Source: Rhodospirillaceae bacterium
Lineage (GTDB): Bacteria > Pseudomonadota > Alphaproteobacteria > Azospirillales > Azospirillaceae
NCBI GenBank assembly: GCA_029267445.1
Contig: JAJUIU010000035.1
Location: 1-37,646, forward strand
Length of the DNA: 37,646 nucleotides
Direction of reading: 5' to 3'
Shown here: piece by piece, positions 1 to 9,593 of the stretch
Numbering within the stretch: the first letter of the stretch is position 1
How the letters are laid out: each line of letters opens with the position of its first letter
Made by a program: the position numbers and the translations under genes
Notes under the pieces: generated by a model
Database searches by the model: none
Seen by the model: only the letters and a program-made list of their open reading frames with translations
Told to the model about the DNA's origin: nothing

Positions 1-1756
1 CCTGTCGGCGCGGCTCGTAACGGTCATCGAGACCCTGCACGAGCCCATCATTGCCGTCGCTGAGGCGTTCGCAAACCTGACTCTGGCCGCAGCTAACGTC
101 CCAGGGCTCCTCGAGGGGGTCCTCCTGAGCTTCCTGGCCCTCCGCGCCATTCGCCCCATCGTGGGCATCCTGGAGGGCGCTAGGCGGGCTCTGGCGGTCT
201 TCGGCATCGGGGGCAAGGGGAAGGGCGCCGCTAAGGGCGGCGGGGGCCTTTTCGGTGGCCTCACTCGCAGTCTGGGCAGGCTTCGCCCGATGCTCACCCG
301 CATCGCCCCGATGCTGCTCCGTCTTGGCGGGATTATCGGCATCGTTGGCGGGACTCTGATCAGTGCATATCAGGAGTCGGATCGCCTCAGAGATGCGCTG
401 TCTCGACTGTGGCAGGCTGTCGTTGACGCCTTTGAGCCCGTGCGTCAGGCTCTGGAGCCTCTGAAGGAGGCTCTGAGCGAACTCCTCACCACCGTCATGG
501 AGTCCGTCCAGCAGGTTGGCGAGGCCCTTGGTATCGACATCGACATTAGTGGCATCGAGAGCTTTTCCCAGGCCACTGGCGATCTTCTGGCACTGCTGGT
601 CGACTACGCCATTCCTGGAGTAGCCGCCTTTGCTGAAGTGCTGGCAAATCTTATTGCTGGCACGATCATGAACTGGGTTATTCCTGCAATCCAGTCTCTG
701 TCTGCGATCATCTCCCAGTTCGCCAACTGGCTCTCCAATGTCTTCATCCCCGAGATGCAGAACGTGGGCGTCCAGATTGGCGTCGTCTGGGATTGGATTC
801 GCGATAAGGTCAGCACGGTCGTCAGTGCGCTCGTGCCGATTGTTGCGGCTGGCATGGCCGTTCTCCAGGGCGACTGGAGTAAGGCATGGGCGATTGTCCG
901 CAAGCTGGTCTCGTCGGCCTGGAATGCCATTAGGTCCACCGTCCGTGGGGGCATGGACGGCGCCAAGACTACTGTCAACAACGGCCTTGCGGCTATTGTG
1001 AAGTGGTTCCGGCAGAAGTGGAACGCGGCAAGGGCCGTTGTCGTCAATGTCGTTGCCCGGATTCGCAAGACCATCTCGAATGGCATTAGTGCGGCAGCAA
1101 ATGCTGTCTCCTCTTTCCTGTCTCGGATCGTCAAGACCTTCAGGAGTGCCTGGAGTCAGGCAGTAAGCGCCACGTCCGCTGGATGGGCGCGGATCGTCAC
1201 CACGATTGCCAAGTTCATTGGCAGGGCACTGAGCGTCATTAGGTCGCTCCCATCGCAGGCTGCGGGCATTGTTCGCAGCGGCGCGAGTTCCATGGTGTCG
1301 GCTGGCGCCTCGCTCATTTCGGGCTTGGTTAGCGGCATCAGGTCGGCGGCGTCCAGGGTGGCTTCGGCTGCCCGGAGCGTCGTCTCTAGCGCCATCACTG
1401 CGGCCCGCAAGGCTCTTCAGATCAATTCCCCCTCCAAGGTGTTCATCGGCATTGGTCGCTACACCGGACAGGGGTTCGTTGAGGGCCTTCTCTCTGAGGA
1501 GAGTGAGGTTGAGAAGGCTGGACGCAGGGTGGCTGAGGCTGCCGAGAGGGGCGTCAAGTCCCTTGGCGACCTGTCTGCCCATGTGGGAGTTGAGGGGTCC
1601 GTCAGTGGCAACCTCGGCTCCGGCGTGGGCGGTGGTGACACCAACATCATCATCAATGGCGCCAACACTGATGCCCCAGAAGAAACGGCTCGTGCCGTGA
1701 ATTGGAGTCTCCGCGTTGAAGAGCGTGGCGGAAAGTATAGGAGGCGTGGCCGGTGA
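1..1756 (+). CDS. Phage tail tape measure protein, C-terminal part (5' end outside window)
   Basis: The frame is open from position 2 of the window, so the gene starts upstream and the GTG at 161 is internal; 584 residues are visible. The tape measure protein sets tail length in long-tailed phages and lies inside the tail tube. The visible part is rich in Ala, Val and Ser with long hydrophobic helices (residues ~100-125 and ~250-290) and repeated Trp-containing amphipathic segments (WNAIRSTV, WFRQKWNAARAVV, FRSAWSQAV). Near the C-terminus is INSPSKVFIGIGRYTGQGF, a signature I know from many tape measure proteins. The stop overlaps the start of the next gene. Host lineage is inferred as actinobacterial from the whole module. 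G+C is much lower than in the right half of the window. Confidence 0.9.
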   Translation, partial: LSARLVTVIETLHEPIIAVAEAFANLTLAAANVPGLLEGVLLSFLALRAIRPIVGILEGARRALAVFGIGGKGKGAAKGGGGLFGGLTRSLGRLRPMLTRIAPMLLRLGGIIGIVGGTLISAYQESDRLRDALSRLWQAVVDAFEPVRQALEPLKEALSELLTTVMESVQQVGEALGIDIDISGIESFSQATGDLLALLVDYAIPGVAAFAEVLANLIAGTIMNWVIPAIQSLSAIISQFANWLSNVFIPEMQNVGVQIGVVWDWIRDKVSTVVSALVPIVAAGMAVLQGDWSKAWAIVRKLVSSAWNAIRSTVRGGMDGAKTTVNNGLAAIVKWFRQKWNAARAVVVNVVARIRKTISNGISAAANAVSSFLSRIVKTFRSAWSQAVSATSAGWARIVTTIAKFIGRALSVIRSLPSQAAGIVRSGASSMVSAGASLISGLVSGIRSAASRVASAARSVVSSAITAARKALQINSPSKVFIGIGRYTGQGFVEGLLSEESEVEKAGRRVAEAAERGVKSLGDLSAHVGVEGSVSGNLGSGVGGGDTNIIINGANTDAPEETARAVNWSLRVEERGGKYRRRGR

Positions 1757-2616
1757 CCGAATTGAGGATCGGTGAGTTCGATCTTGACGGCTACGTCTTC
1801 GGTGGCGCTGGACCGATTGTCGTCTCGGACTTTGACCCTGGCGACAGGAGCTTGGAGGTCCAGGACACTCGCGGCCATCGTGGCGGTCTGCTTATGGGGC
1901 GGGATTACGAGCTCGCCCCTGAGTGGACCTTCGAGATGTGGACCGACGGACATGACGGTCCTAGCGCCCTTGCGGCCATGCGGGAGCTTCGCAAGGCGTG
2001 GCAAGGGCCTATCGACACACCCGGCGCACTCTCTACCCTCCGGTTCAACCTGGACGGGCAGACGCGCCGGGTTCTTGGTAGGCCCCGCCGTGTGGCGGAT
2101 CTCGGCATCAAGGAGGCCATGCGGCAGGGGGTTGGCGGCATTCTCGCCACCTTCCAGCTCGCAGACGCCACAGTGTTCGGGGATGAGGGGCACTCGGTAA
2201 CGATCCCCATCGTCCCCGCATCTGGCGGTGGCCTCCAGGCTCCGCTCGTTGCGCCTCTGAGCACTAGTGCCACGGGCGCCTCTCGGGCCGGGTTTGTCGT
2301 CAATGATGGCACCTCCCCCAGTCCCGTCACTGCATTGATTCATGGGCCAATTACGGACCCGTGGATTCGCGGTGAGGGCTGGGAGGTGTCGCTGGGGTTG
2401 ACGCTCGCCTATGACCGCTACGTCACGCTGGACGCCCGCAACATGACGGTCCTCCTCGACGGCGGGGCGTCGGTGGCAGGCACGCTCTCGCGGCGCTCTC
2501 GACTTCCTGACATGCGACTTCCTGTTGGTCAGTCTGAGGTCACCTTCGGGGGCACGGACCCGACTGGGACTGCCTACTGCGAGATCTCCTGGCACGACGC
2601 CCAGTATTCGCTCTAA
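1753..2616 (+). CDS. Distal tail (Dit)-like minor tail protein
   Basis: A 287-residue protein directly after the tape measure gene, the usual place of the distal tail protein that joins the tail tube to the tip. The start is GTG, overlapping the tape measure stop (GTGA). A perfect AGGAGG at 1739-1744, 8 nt upstream, decides this start and suggests translational coupling. The first ~140 residues (IGEFDLDGYVFGG; YELAPEWTFEMWTDG; FNLDGQTRRVLGRPRRV; GILATFQLADATVFGDEG) resemble the N-terminal domain of actinophage minor tail proteins, and the C-terminal half looks beta-rich. No transmembrane segment or enzyme motif is seen. Assignment rests on position plus general family resemblance. Confidence 0.75.
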   Translation: MTELRIGEFDLDGYVFGGAGPIVVSDFDPGDRSLEVQDTRGHRGGLLMGRDYELAPEWTFEMWTDGHDGPSALAAMRELRKAWQGPIDTPGALSTLRFNLDGQTRRVLGRPRRVADLGIKEAMRQGVGGILATFQLADATVFGDEGHSVTIPIVPASGGGLQAPLVAPLSTSATGASRAGFVVNDGTSPSPVTALIHGPITDPWIRGEGWEVSLGLTLAYDRYVTLDARNMTVLLDGGASVAGTLSRRSRLPDMRLPVGQSEVTFGGTDPTGTAYCEISWHDAQYSL

Positions 2617-2637
2617 CGACGTAAGGATCATTCAAAT

Positions 2638-3603
2638 ATGGCATGGGACAGTGTTCCGTGGTTCGTCGCTGGTGCGAACCATTCGGTTGAGGTGGCCAGG
2701 CTTTTTGCCTATGCGGCAACTAGCGGCGCAGAGGGGGTTATCCTCCCTGACGACTTGAAGGTGAGAGCACTCAGCACCCCCGGTAGTCAGGTTCGCGCGG
2801 CTCCTGGTGGGGCTATTCTGCTTAACCGCTATGCGGGCGGCGGTCAGCAGTCCTACGTGGGGCGCAATCCCACACAGGACAATGTTGCCATCACCGCGAC
2901 CGGCTCGGCAGGGGGGCGCAGGGACCTTATTGTCGCTCGCGTAGCCGACCCGCAATACCCTGGCACCTCCGCCCCGACAGACCCGAATGACTTCCAGTAC
3001 ATTTACACGGAGGTCATTGAGGATGTCCCCGCTGGGATCACCAGGGCGCGGGACCTGAACCTGAACTACCCGGCGATCGAGCTGGCCCTGCTGGACATTC
3101 CGGCAAACACGGCCACCATTACGAACGCGATGATCACCGACCTGCGCAAAGTTGCTCTTCCGCGCAAGGATCGCACGCTTCTCGTGAAGAACTTCGCGGC
3201 AGGTGAAATCCACGACCTCGGCTCGTCCAACTTCCAGCAGTGGCCGAACGAGAATTTCGACCTGTTCATCCCCGAGTGGGCTACTCAGATGAACGTCATT
3301 GCTGACTGGGTGCAGGTGCGCGTATCTGCCGGTGACCGAGCGGGTGAGGTGTGGGTCCGGTTCCACGACGGCGAATCGTGGCCGTCGACCGCCCGCAACC
3401 GATGGGACCTCACTGGCGTCCCCAACACGTCCCGTATGAGCATCCGTTCGGCGGCACCGATGAGCGTCCCGGCAGCGTTCCGAGGACAGACCGTCCGCGT
3501 GAATCTCATGGGCCGCAACCTGACTGGCGGAAGCGGAAGTCTTCGCCTTGATGGCAGTTCGTCCGTGACTCTCGATGTCGAATTCCTCGAAAGGGCAGTC
3601 TGA
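2638..3603 (+). CDS. Phage minor tail / baseplate-like protein
   Basis: A 321-residue protein with a good ribosome binding site (AAGGA about 10 nt upstream) in the 21-nt gap after the distal-tail gene. The N-terminal segment (VPWFVAGANHSVEVARLFAYAAT ... GGAILLNRYAGGGQQSYVGRN) resembles the small minor tail proteins that sit between Dit and the Tal-like protein in actinophages. The C-terminal ~130 residues are Trp- and Arg-containing and beta-rich (WVQVRVSAGDRAGEVWVRFH), compatible with a receptor- or carbohydrate-binding jelly roll. No catalytic motif is visible. It is part of the same + strand tail operon, and the next gene begins 2 nt after its stop. Confidence 0.65.
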   Translation: MAWDSVPWFVAGANHSVEVARLFAYAATSGAEGVILPDDLKVRALSTPGSQVRAAPGGAILLNRYAGGGQQSYVGRNPTQDNVAITATGSAGGRRDLIVARVADPQYPGTSAPTDPNDFQYIYTEVIEDVPAGITRARDLNLNYPAIELALLDIPANTATITNAMITDLRKVALPRKDRTLLVKNFAAGEIHDLGSSNFQQWPNENFDLFIPEWATQMNVIADWVQVRVSAGDRAGEVWVRFHDGESWPSTARNRWDLTGVPNTSRMSIRSAAPMSVPAAFRGQTVRVNLMGRNLTGGSGSLRLDGSSSVTLDVEFLERAV

Positions 3604-3605
3604 CC

Positions 3606-4676
3606 ATGACATGGCGGTACATTGCACAGCGAATCCCGTCCGGTGAGTTTGTTGAGTGGGATGTACCCCTTCAGGATGTTTCCATCACCCAAACGCTTTC
3701 TGGGCCGGGTCGCCTTGAGGGGGTAATTCCCCTGGAGGTGGCCCGCATGAAGGGCTCGGATGGCGCCCCCCTCTTTGATGAGTGGGGTACTGCCATTTGG
3801 GCCGAAGCCTCTGGCGAGATCAGAGGCGGTGGCATCCTCGTCCAGTCGGACTTCAATGACTCTGGCGCATGGCAGTTGGACTGCATGGGCTTCTCTGGCT
3901 ATCCGCAGGGCATTCCCTGGGTTGACGGCCAGGAGAACTACGTGCGTGCCGATCCTGCTGACATTGTGCGTGACATCTGGAGTCACATTCAGTCCAAGCC
4001 CGGTGGGGATCTTGGCGTTGTCGTGGACGACACGACCACTCCTGTGAGAGTTGGCGAGCCTGACAGCGATGACAACTCAACCGAGGGGCCTTACAGGCTC
4101 AACTGGTGGGAGACGCACGATCTCGGCAGCGTCATTGACGATCTCGCCACCCTCGCCCCGTTCGACTATATGGAGGAGGACTTCTGGGATGGCGACACTC
4201 TCGCTCACCGGTTCAGAATCTTCTACCCCATGCGGGGTCGACGCAGGCACGATCTCCGCTTCGCCATTGGCGAGAACGTCGTGGCGGTGCCAGAGGTTGA
4301 CAGGGGTGGTGACGACTACGCCAGTGAAGTTCTGCTTCTTGGTGCGGGCGAGGGGCGAAAGCAGGTTAGGGCACATGTCAGTCGGCAGACTGGCAGGCTG
4401 CGCCGCGTAGCAGTGGTTCCCGCCAAGGACATCAAGAAGAAGAGCGTTGCGGCAGAAGAGGCGCGTCTTGAGCTTAGGGCGCGTCAGGGGCTTGAGTCCA
4501 TTGAGTCCTTTGCTGTCACCAATCACCCGCACGCTGAGCTGGGTTCATTCTCGGTAGGGGACGAGGTTCGCATTCAGGGCGAGACCGGATGGTTTGACCT
4601 TGACATGTGGGCGCGAATCCTGGAGATGACAATCGTCCCCGAGTCCGACACGGTAACATTGAAGGTGCAAACGTAA
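3606..4676 (+). CDS. Phage minor tail protein (Tal/Gp27-like)
   Basis: A 356-residue protein 2 nt after the previous stop, with AAAGGG upstream of the ATG. The N-terminus (MTWRYIAQRIPSGEFVEWD, then a segment ending LSGPGRLEGVIP) and the middle region (DIWSHIQSKPGGDLGV; WWETHDLGSVIDDLA) are typical of the tail-tip scaffold proteins of actinobacterial siphophages. These are thought to share the Gp27-like baseplate hub fold and to follow Dit in gene order. The C-terminus (GETGWFDLDMWARILEMTI) resembles the closing barrel of such proteins. No peptidase or muralytic domain is visible. The stop TAA overlaps the ATG of the fibre gene (TAATG), so the two are probably translated in a coupled way. Confidence 0.7.
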   Translation: MTWRYIAQRIPSGEFVEWDVPLQDVSITQTLSGPGRLEGVIPLEVARMKGSDGAPLFDEWGTAIWAEASGEIRGGGILVQSDFNDSGAWQLDCMGFSGYPQGIPWVDGQENYVRADPADIVRDIWSHIQSKPGGDLGVVVDDTTTPVRVGEPDSDDNSTEGPYRLNWWETHDLGSVIDDLATLAPFDYMEEDFWDGDTLAHRFRIFYPMRGRRRHDLRFAIGENVVAVPEVDRGGDDYASEVLLLGAGEGRKQVRAHVSRQTGRLRRVAVVPAKDIKKKSVAAEEARLELRARQGLESIESFAVTNHPHAELGSFSVGDEVRIQGETGWFDLDMWARILEMTIVPESDTVTLKVQT

Positions 4677-7600
4677 TGACCAATCGCCATGTCGGCCCCC
4701 GTCTTTCTGTGGAGCGGCTTGCTCGCGAGCTTGCTCGTACCGATCGCCGCCTGACGACCATTGAGACCGCCCCGCAACTGGCGCACTCCTCGGTTGACGT
4801 GGATGGCGTGGACTACACGGTGCCGGACACTGTTCGGATCGGCAAGGATGCGGCGGAAGCGGCGGAAAACGCCCGCCAGTTCGTCGAACGGCTCGACCAG
4901 GAGTTGGCCGACGCTCGCACGGCGCTCGAAGAGGCCGACGCCGCTCTGCAGGACATGCTTGCCGACATTGATGTCGACATGGAGGAGCACCAGTCCCGCA
5001 TCGACGAGTTGCGCAACGTCACCATCCCGTCGCTTGAGAGCGACCTCGCCTCGGCCCGACAGGAGTTGGAGCAGGCGGACGCGGAACTCGACGAGCGCCT
5101 CGACGCTGCGCAGCGAGACCTCGCTGATCACGAGGATCAAATCGCCAACCTGCGCGATGTAACGATCCCTGGCGTCGAGAGTGACCTCGCTGATCACGAG
5201 GATCAAATCGCCAACCTCCGCGACGTTACCGTCCCCGGCATTGCCGACGACCTCGCCACGGCCCGACAGGAGTTGGAGCAGGCCGACCAGGGGCTCGACG
5301 AGCGCCTCGACGTGTTCGGCGGTCGTGTCGACGCCGTCGAGACCACCGCTAGCGATGCGGCTGCTGCTGCATCATCGGCACAGTCCGCTGCCGACGCCGC
5401 GACGGCCCGTGCTGACGAAGCCCGCGAAACCGCCGAAGAGGCCCTGCGCGGGCAAGCGAACCTCATGGCGGACGGTATGGTGCAGCCGTCCGTCGCCCTC
5501 GCGGGCGGCGTCATCCGGTGGGCCGCGTACCAGGGAACCGACGAGGTCACGCTCTACCGCAACGGAACCCCCGTTGAGCGCGACGGCAGCGGCCCCATCT
5601 TTTCCCTTTCGACGGACCCCGGCGATGTCCTCACGGCAGACGGCCCCGTCGCGTTGTGGTCCGATGAGTTGCGCGCCGCGTTGCCGCCCCTGTCGTGGGC
5701 ATCGCGTGAGTTCGTAATCGGCGTCCCGGCCAACGCCTCCCCATACCAGTTTTTCGTGTATGCGCCGTTCTCGGCAGCCGATGTCACCGCAACACAGGAC
5801 GATGACCCGGAAGCTGCCGAGACGTTCAAGGTGCAGGCGGGGACCACTACGGTCCTGAGCGGCAAGGGCTCCGGTAAGTGGCAGTTCGTTTCCGACGAGC
5901 GCGTCCTCGTCGGGTGGCGTGGTTACGGCGGCAACCGCTCTGACGTTGCCCGTCCACCGCACCGCTACAACCTCGTCTACCGGGGCGGCGGTCAGGATCG
6001 TGTGGCCACTACGCCGGACGCCACTGCGACCGCCACGTCGGCAACGGGCGACGGGTACGGCACCAACGCCGTCCTCCTCGATTGGGGAGAGGGCAACAAG
6101 GGCTCCGTCTACCCGAGTGCGGACGGGTCCGGTAACGATATGGAGACCGGCGCTACGCCGGACACCATCTCCGACTTCTACGGCCTCCCGCACGCACTCA
6201 GCGACTACGCCCTCATGGCCGTAGAGCCGACCATCGTTCGCGTCGAGGGCTGGAACGGTGAGGAGTGGGTGCTCCGCAACGAGCACGACTTCTCGGCGGC
6301 TTCCTACGAGGCCCCGATGGGTTCTCAGGTCGGCAACCCCGGAGGCGGCGGCTCGAACTTCACCGTCGAAGGGCCGGACGGCACGGACGTTGAGCCCTCC
6401 TACTGGCGACTCCGGGGTACGGGCAAGTTCTACGCCCGGACGAACCGAGGGACGCGCGAGTACGCCCCGGTCGGCTTCAACGCAACCACCTACGTCCCCG
6501 GCACGGACCCGACGGGCGCAGCCGCGCTCCGTCAGGCCGTCCAGGCGGCGCAGGATGCTGCCGCAGCACAGGACCGCGCCGAGGAGGCGCACAGCCTCGC
6601 AGGCACCGCCGAGAGTAATGCACAGACCGCCATCGCGGCGGCAGGTGCAGCGCAAGAGGCGGCGGACTCCAAGCCACTTCTCCTGAAGGACACGTCCGGG
6701 CCGACCGGCACCGCCCCGGTTGGGTCCGTGTGGTGGCAGGTCGACAGCAATAGCCAAATCATCGGTCAATGGCAGCGCACCGAGTCTGGGTGGCAGGAGC
6801 GCGAGATCCGCTCCGAGGTCATCGCCAACCTCGATGTCGGTAAGCTGACCGCGACCGACGCCACCATTGCCGAGGCCGTGATTGAGAAGTTGTGGGCCGA
6901 GGTTATCCACGCCCGCAAGATCACGTCCGACATGCTTGTCGTGGGCAACTCCTCCAACCTCGTCGACAACCCTGGCCTCTCTGGCGGCAGCATGGACGGG
7001 TGGGAGGTCGTCAGCGGGGCGTGGACTGTCGTCAGCTCCGAGGTGCGTAACGTCCTCCGTACCACCATCTTTAACGGCGGTTTGATTCGGAACCTCCGAC
7101 GTTTCGATTGTGTCCCCGGCGACCAGTACCGGTTCGCGGCGTCCATCCGTGGCGCGGGGTCGGGGGACAAGATCGCACGGATTAGGTGGTACGACTCTGA
7201 CGGTGTGGACCTGGACGCCTCGACGGAGTTGTCCGCTCATGGTCACGGGTGGACCGACCGGTCCACGACGGCTACCGCCCCCGCTGGTGCCTTCTCCGGT
7301 CAGTTAGAGTTCGAGGTCGTCCGAACCGGAAGCACCAACTACGAAGTCATGTTCGCGACCCCGGAGATCCGGCCCATGACCGGCCCGGCGCTCATCGTCG
7401 ACGGTGCCGTGACGGCAGACAAGGTCGACGCTGAATCCGTCGCGGCAGCGGTCGGTACGTTCCTCGACTTGTCCGCCGAGCAGATCACGTCAGGCACCAT
7501 CGACACCGCCCGCCTCAATGCGCAAGAGGTCGCCTCTGCCGTCGGTACGTTTCTGGAGCTCACCACGGACCAGCTCGTCGCCGGTGATGCGACGATCGGT

Positions 7601-9427
7601 GAGGCCGTAATTGAAAAGCTGTGGGCGGACGTGATTCGCGCCCGCAAGATCACGTCGGATATGCTGGTCATCGGCGGAACGCGCCTCATTGATAACCCCA
7701 TCTTCGAGCCGGACGATTCTGGCTCTTGGGGTCCGGGCTGGCTGCATCCGTCTGAAGACTCTACCGCGCGCGGTACGGCGGAGTTTTACAAGCCGGACGA
7801 CTTGGACGCTAACGCCGTCCGGTTCATGTCCGATGGCGAAAACGGCATGCTCATTAACATGCCTAACACCCGCCGCGCTGCAGTTACGCCCGGACAAGAG
7901 GTCCGCGTCGCAGCCGACGTTAAGGTCCCGGACGGCCCCGGTGTTATCTTCGGGATCAATTTCCGCGACCGGGATGGCAACCTCGCCAACAACGGCTCGG
8001 CAATCACCGTCCCGTCGACCGGTAACGTGTGGGAGCGGTTCGAAGCTTCGTTCGTCGTTCCTGACGACGGATCGACCACGATGGAATTCGTCATCGCTGC
8101 GATCCTCGGCACCGGTTCCGCTACCGTTTCGATCTCCAACGTCGACATGCGACCGAAGACCGGCCCCGAGCTGATCGTGGACGGCGCCGTTGCGGCCCGC
8201 CACGTGAACGCCGAATCGGTCGCCGGTGCGGTCGGTACGTTCCTCGACTTGTCCGCTGACCAGATCACGTCGGGCACGATTAGCGCCGACCGCCTCAACG
8301 CGCAAGAGGTCGCCGCCCACGTCGGCGGCTTCCTGGAGATCACCACGGATCAGCTCATCGCTGGGTCAGCGATCATCTCCGACGCCGTTGCCGAAAAGCT
8401 CATCTCCGAGGTCGTCGAAGCCAAGACCATCACCGGTGCCACGATCCGCACTGCCCCGTCTGGCGCCCGTGCGGAGCTGAACGCTGCCGATGGGTTGACG
8501 CTTTACAACGACAACAACGATGCGGTCTTCTCGGCTGATTCAAACGGCGACCTGGAGATCGTTGGCAATCTCTCGCAGGTGAACGCTACGGGCCGCATGG
8601 TCACCGGCGCCGACCTGTTCGGTCCGGCCAGCACGTCACCAGGCATCCGTTTCGACGACGCCAGCGGCAACATGACGCAGCCGGGTGGGGTCGCGTACGG
8701 CGACTTCCGCAGCTTGGTTTACGACGGCGGCGGGGGTTCCAACTACGGCACGTTCCTGGTTTCGCCCGAAATCAGCACCGCGCCTGGTCGCCGCACGGTC
8801 GCAGCCGTGACCACTGGCGGCTTCGTCGTCAACTCCGTGCAGGGCACCGAAGAGGCCGGGATTAACATCTCGCCTGCTGGCGTCGGCTTGTACGGCGGTG
8901 GCTTCACGGTCGGCATCGGTGATGACGGGATCACGTTCAACGAAACGCCGCTGCAGGGGCCGCATTGGTACGGGACGCTCACGGTGGATCAGCCGTTGGG
9001 GACAGGCTGGTCGGCGGTGTCGTGGTACGACGGCGAATCCACCATCCACACCGACGGTGGCTTCAGTCGGAACGGTACATGGAACGAGCTTGTCGTCCCG
9101 ACGCGCGGTAGGTACCAGATCGTTTTCCATTGCGTGTTCCCGCCGCCCAACGCACACAACGACTCCAGTTCTGCCATGAACGGACGCGGCGGGTCGCGGC
9201 TCATGGTTAACGGGTCCGTCCGCGTCGCCGGACCATCGGCATTCCCCGTCATCGGCGGTTACTCGTTCAGCTCGCAGTTGATAACCACGGAGATTTTGAA
9301 CCCCGGCGACGTTATCAGCTTCGCCGCGATCCGTACCGTCGTGAATGACCCGAAGGTCTTTTCCGGCAACCCGTCCAACCCCGCGACGCAGGTTCGCATC
9401 GACTACCTCGGCCCCGTGTGGGACTGA
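4676..9427 (+). CDS. Large modular tail tip / tail fibre protein
   Basis: A 1,583-residue protein. The frame is open further upstream, but the ATG at 4676 overlaps the previous stop (TAATG) and has GAAGGTG in front, so it is chosen. The order is: residues ~1-260, a coiled coil with repeated QELEQAD/LDERLD heptads and a duplicated 22-residue unit; ~270-640, beta-rich domain(s); ~640-735, Ala-rich helices; ~735-1180, two copies of a module made of an IEKLWA-VI-ARKITSDML stalk, a jelly-roll-like domain (resembling carbohydrate-binding CBM_4_9) and a VDGAV...AVGTFLDLS linker; ~1180-1583, a C-terminal region ending in a beta-rich, C1q-like head. This layout suits host-surface binding at the tail tip. 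Codon use is richer in CGN and GTC than in the four genes before it, which suggests module exchange. Confidence 0.8.
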   Translation: MTNRHVGPRLSVERLARELARTDRRLTTIETAPQLAHSSVDVDGVDYTVPDTVRIGKDAAEAAENARQFVERLDQELADARTALEEADAALQDMLADIDVDMEEHQSRIDELRNVTIPSLESDLASARQELEQADAELDERLDAAQRDLADHEDQIANLRDVTIPGVESDLADHEDQIANLRDVTVPGIADDLATARQELEQADQGLDERLDVFGGRVDAVETTASDAAAAASSAQSAADAATARADEARETAEEALRGQANLMADGMVQPSVALAGGVIRWAAYQGTDEVTLYRNGTPVERDGSGPIFSLSTDPGDVLTADGPVALWSDELRAALPPLSWASREFVIGVPANASPYQFFVYAPFSAADVTATQDDDPEAAETFKVQAGTTTVLSGKGSGKWQFVSDERVLVGWRGYGGNRSDVARPPHRYNLVYRGGGQDRVATTPDATATATSATGDGYGTNAVLLDWGEGNKGSVYPSADGSGNDMETGATPDTISDFYGLPHALSDYALMAVEPTIVRVEGWNGEEWVLRNEHDFSAASYEAPMGSQVGNPGGGGSNFTVEGPDGTDVEPSYWRLRGTGKFYARTNRGTREYAPVGFNATTYVPGTDPTGAAALRQAVQAAQDAAAAQDRAEEAHSLAGTAESNAQTAIAAAGAAQEAADSKPLLLKDTSGPTGTAPVGSVWWQVDSNSQIIGQWQRTESGWQEREIRSEVIANLDVGKLTATDATIAEAVIEKLWAEVIHARKITSDMLVVGNSSNLVDNPGLSGGSMDGWEVVSGAWTVVSSEVRNVLRTTIFNGGLIRNLRRFDCVPGDQYRFAASIRGAGSGDKIARIRWYDSDGVDLDASTELSAHGHGWTDRSTTATAPAGAFSGQLEFEVVRTGSTNYEVMFATPEIRPMTGPALIVDGAVTADKVDAESVAAAVGTFLDLSAEQITSGTIDTARLNAQEVASAVGTFLELTTDQLVAGDATIGEAVIEKLWADVIRARKITSDMLVIGGTRLIDNPIFEPDDSGSWGPGWLHPSEDSTARGTAEFYKPDDLDANAVRFMSDGENGMLINMPNTRRAAVTPGQEVRVAADVKVPDGPGVIFGINFRDRDGNLANNGSAITVPSTGNVWERFEASFVVPDDGSTTMEFVIAAILGTGSATVSISNVDMRPKTGPELIVDGAVAARHVNAESVAGAVGTFLDLSADQITSGTISADRLNAQEVAAHVGGFLEITTDQLIAGSAIISDAVAEKLISEVVEAKTITGATIRTAPSGARAELNAADGLTLYNDNNDAVFSADSNGDLEIVGNLSQVNATGRMVTGADLFGPASTSPGIRFDDASGNMTQPGGVAYGDFRSLVYDGGGGSNYGTFLVSPEISTAPGRRTVAAVTTGGFVVNSVQGTEEAGINISPAGVGLYGGGFTVGIGDDGITFNETPLQGPHWYGTLTVDQPLGTGWSAVSWYDGESTIHTDGGFSRNGTWNELVVPTRGRYQIVFHCVFPPPNAHNDSSSAMNGRGGSRLMVNGSVRVAGPSAFPVIGGYSFSSQLITTEILNPGDVISFAAIRTVVNDPKVFSGNPSNPATQVRIDYLGPVWD
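5117..5217 (+). repeat. Direct repeat within the coiled-coil coding region (66-bp period)
   Basis: A 35-nt sequence at 5117-5151 recurs identically at 5183-5217, exactly 66 bp (22 codons) later. It encodes DLADHEDQIANL twice in the stalk of the fibre protein. In-frame duplication fits stalk-length variation by slippage or recombination. Confidence 0.85.
7448..8256 (+). repeat. 780-bp spaced direct repeat of fibre module linkers
   Basis: The 29-nt segment at 7448-7476 recurs exactly at 8228-8256, 780 bp (260 codons) on. The flanking sequence (IVDGAV, QITSGTI, LNAQEVA) is also similar between copies. It marks an internal duplication of a stalk plus jelly-roll module in the tail fibre gene. Confidence 0.8.
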
Positions 9428-9449
9428 CCCGACGTATGGAGTTTTACGA

Positions 9450-9593
9450 ATGACCGATCCGCAGCTCGACGTGAACGACATCATCACGGCGCTGACCGAC
9501 GAACTCGCCGCCACGCACCGTGCGTTGGCCGTCGAGAAGGCTCGCAGTGCCGCCCTCGCTCGCGAGATTGAGCGCCTTACCCAGTCCGAGTAA
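9450..9593 (+). CDS. Small phage protein of unknown function (47 aa)
   Basis: A 47-residue protein beginning MTDPQLDVNDIITALTDELA. It starts at the ATG 9450 with GGAG at 9438-9441, 8 nt upstream; a longer frame exists but the ribosome binding site fixes this start. Residues ~8-44 are a single charged amphipathic helix likely to form a coiled coil. Short helical proteins between the tail fibre and the lysis genes are common in actinophages and are usually unassigned. It has no transmembrane segment, so it is not an obvious holin. Expression is probably with the tail operon, just before the terminator at 9609. Confidence 0.7.
   Translation: MTDPQLDVNDIITALTDELAATHRALAVEKARSAALAREIERLTQSE

Noticed and set aside
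161-163. GTG as start of the tape measure gene
   Set aside because: The frame stays open to the left edge with tape-measure-like sequence, so the gene begins outside the window.
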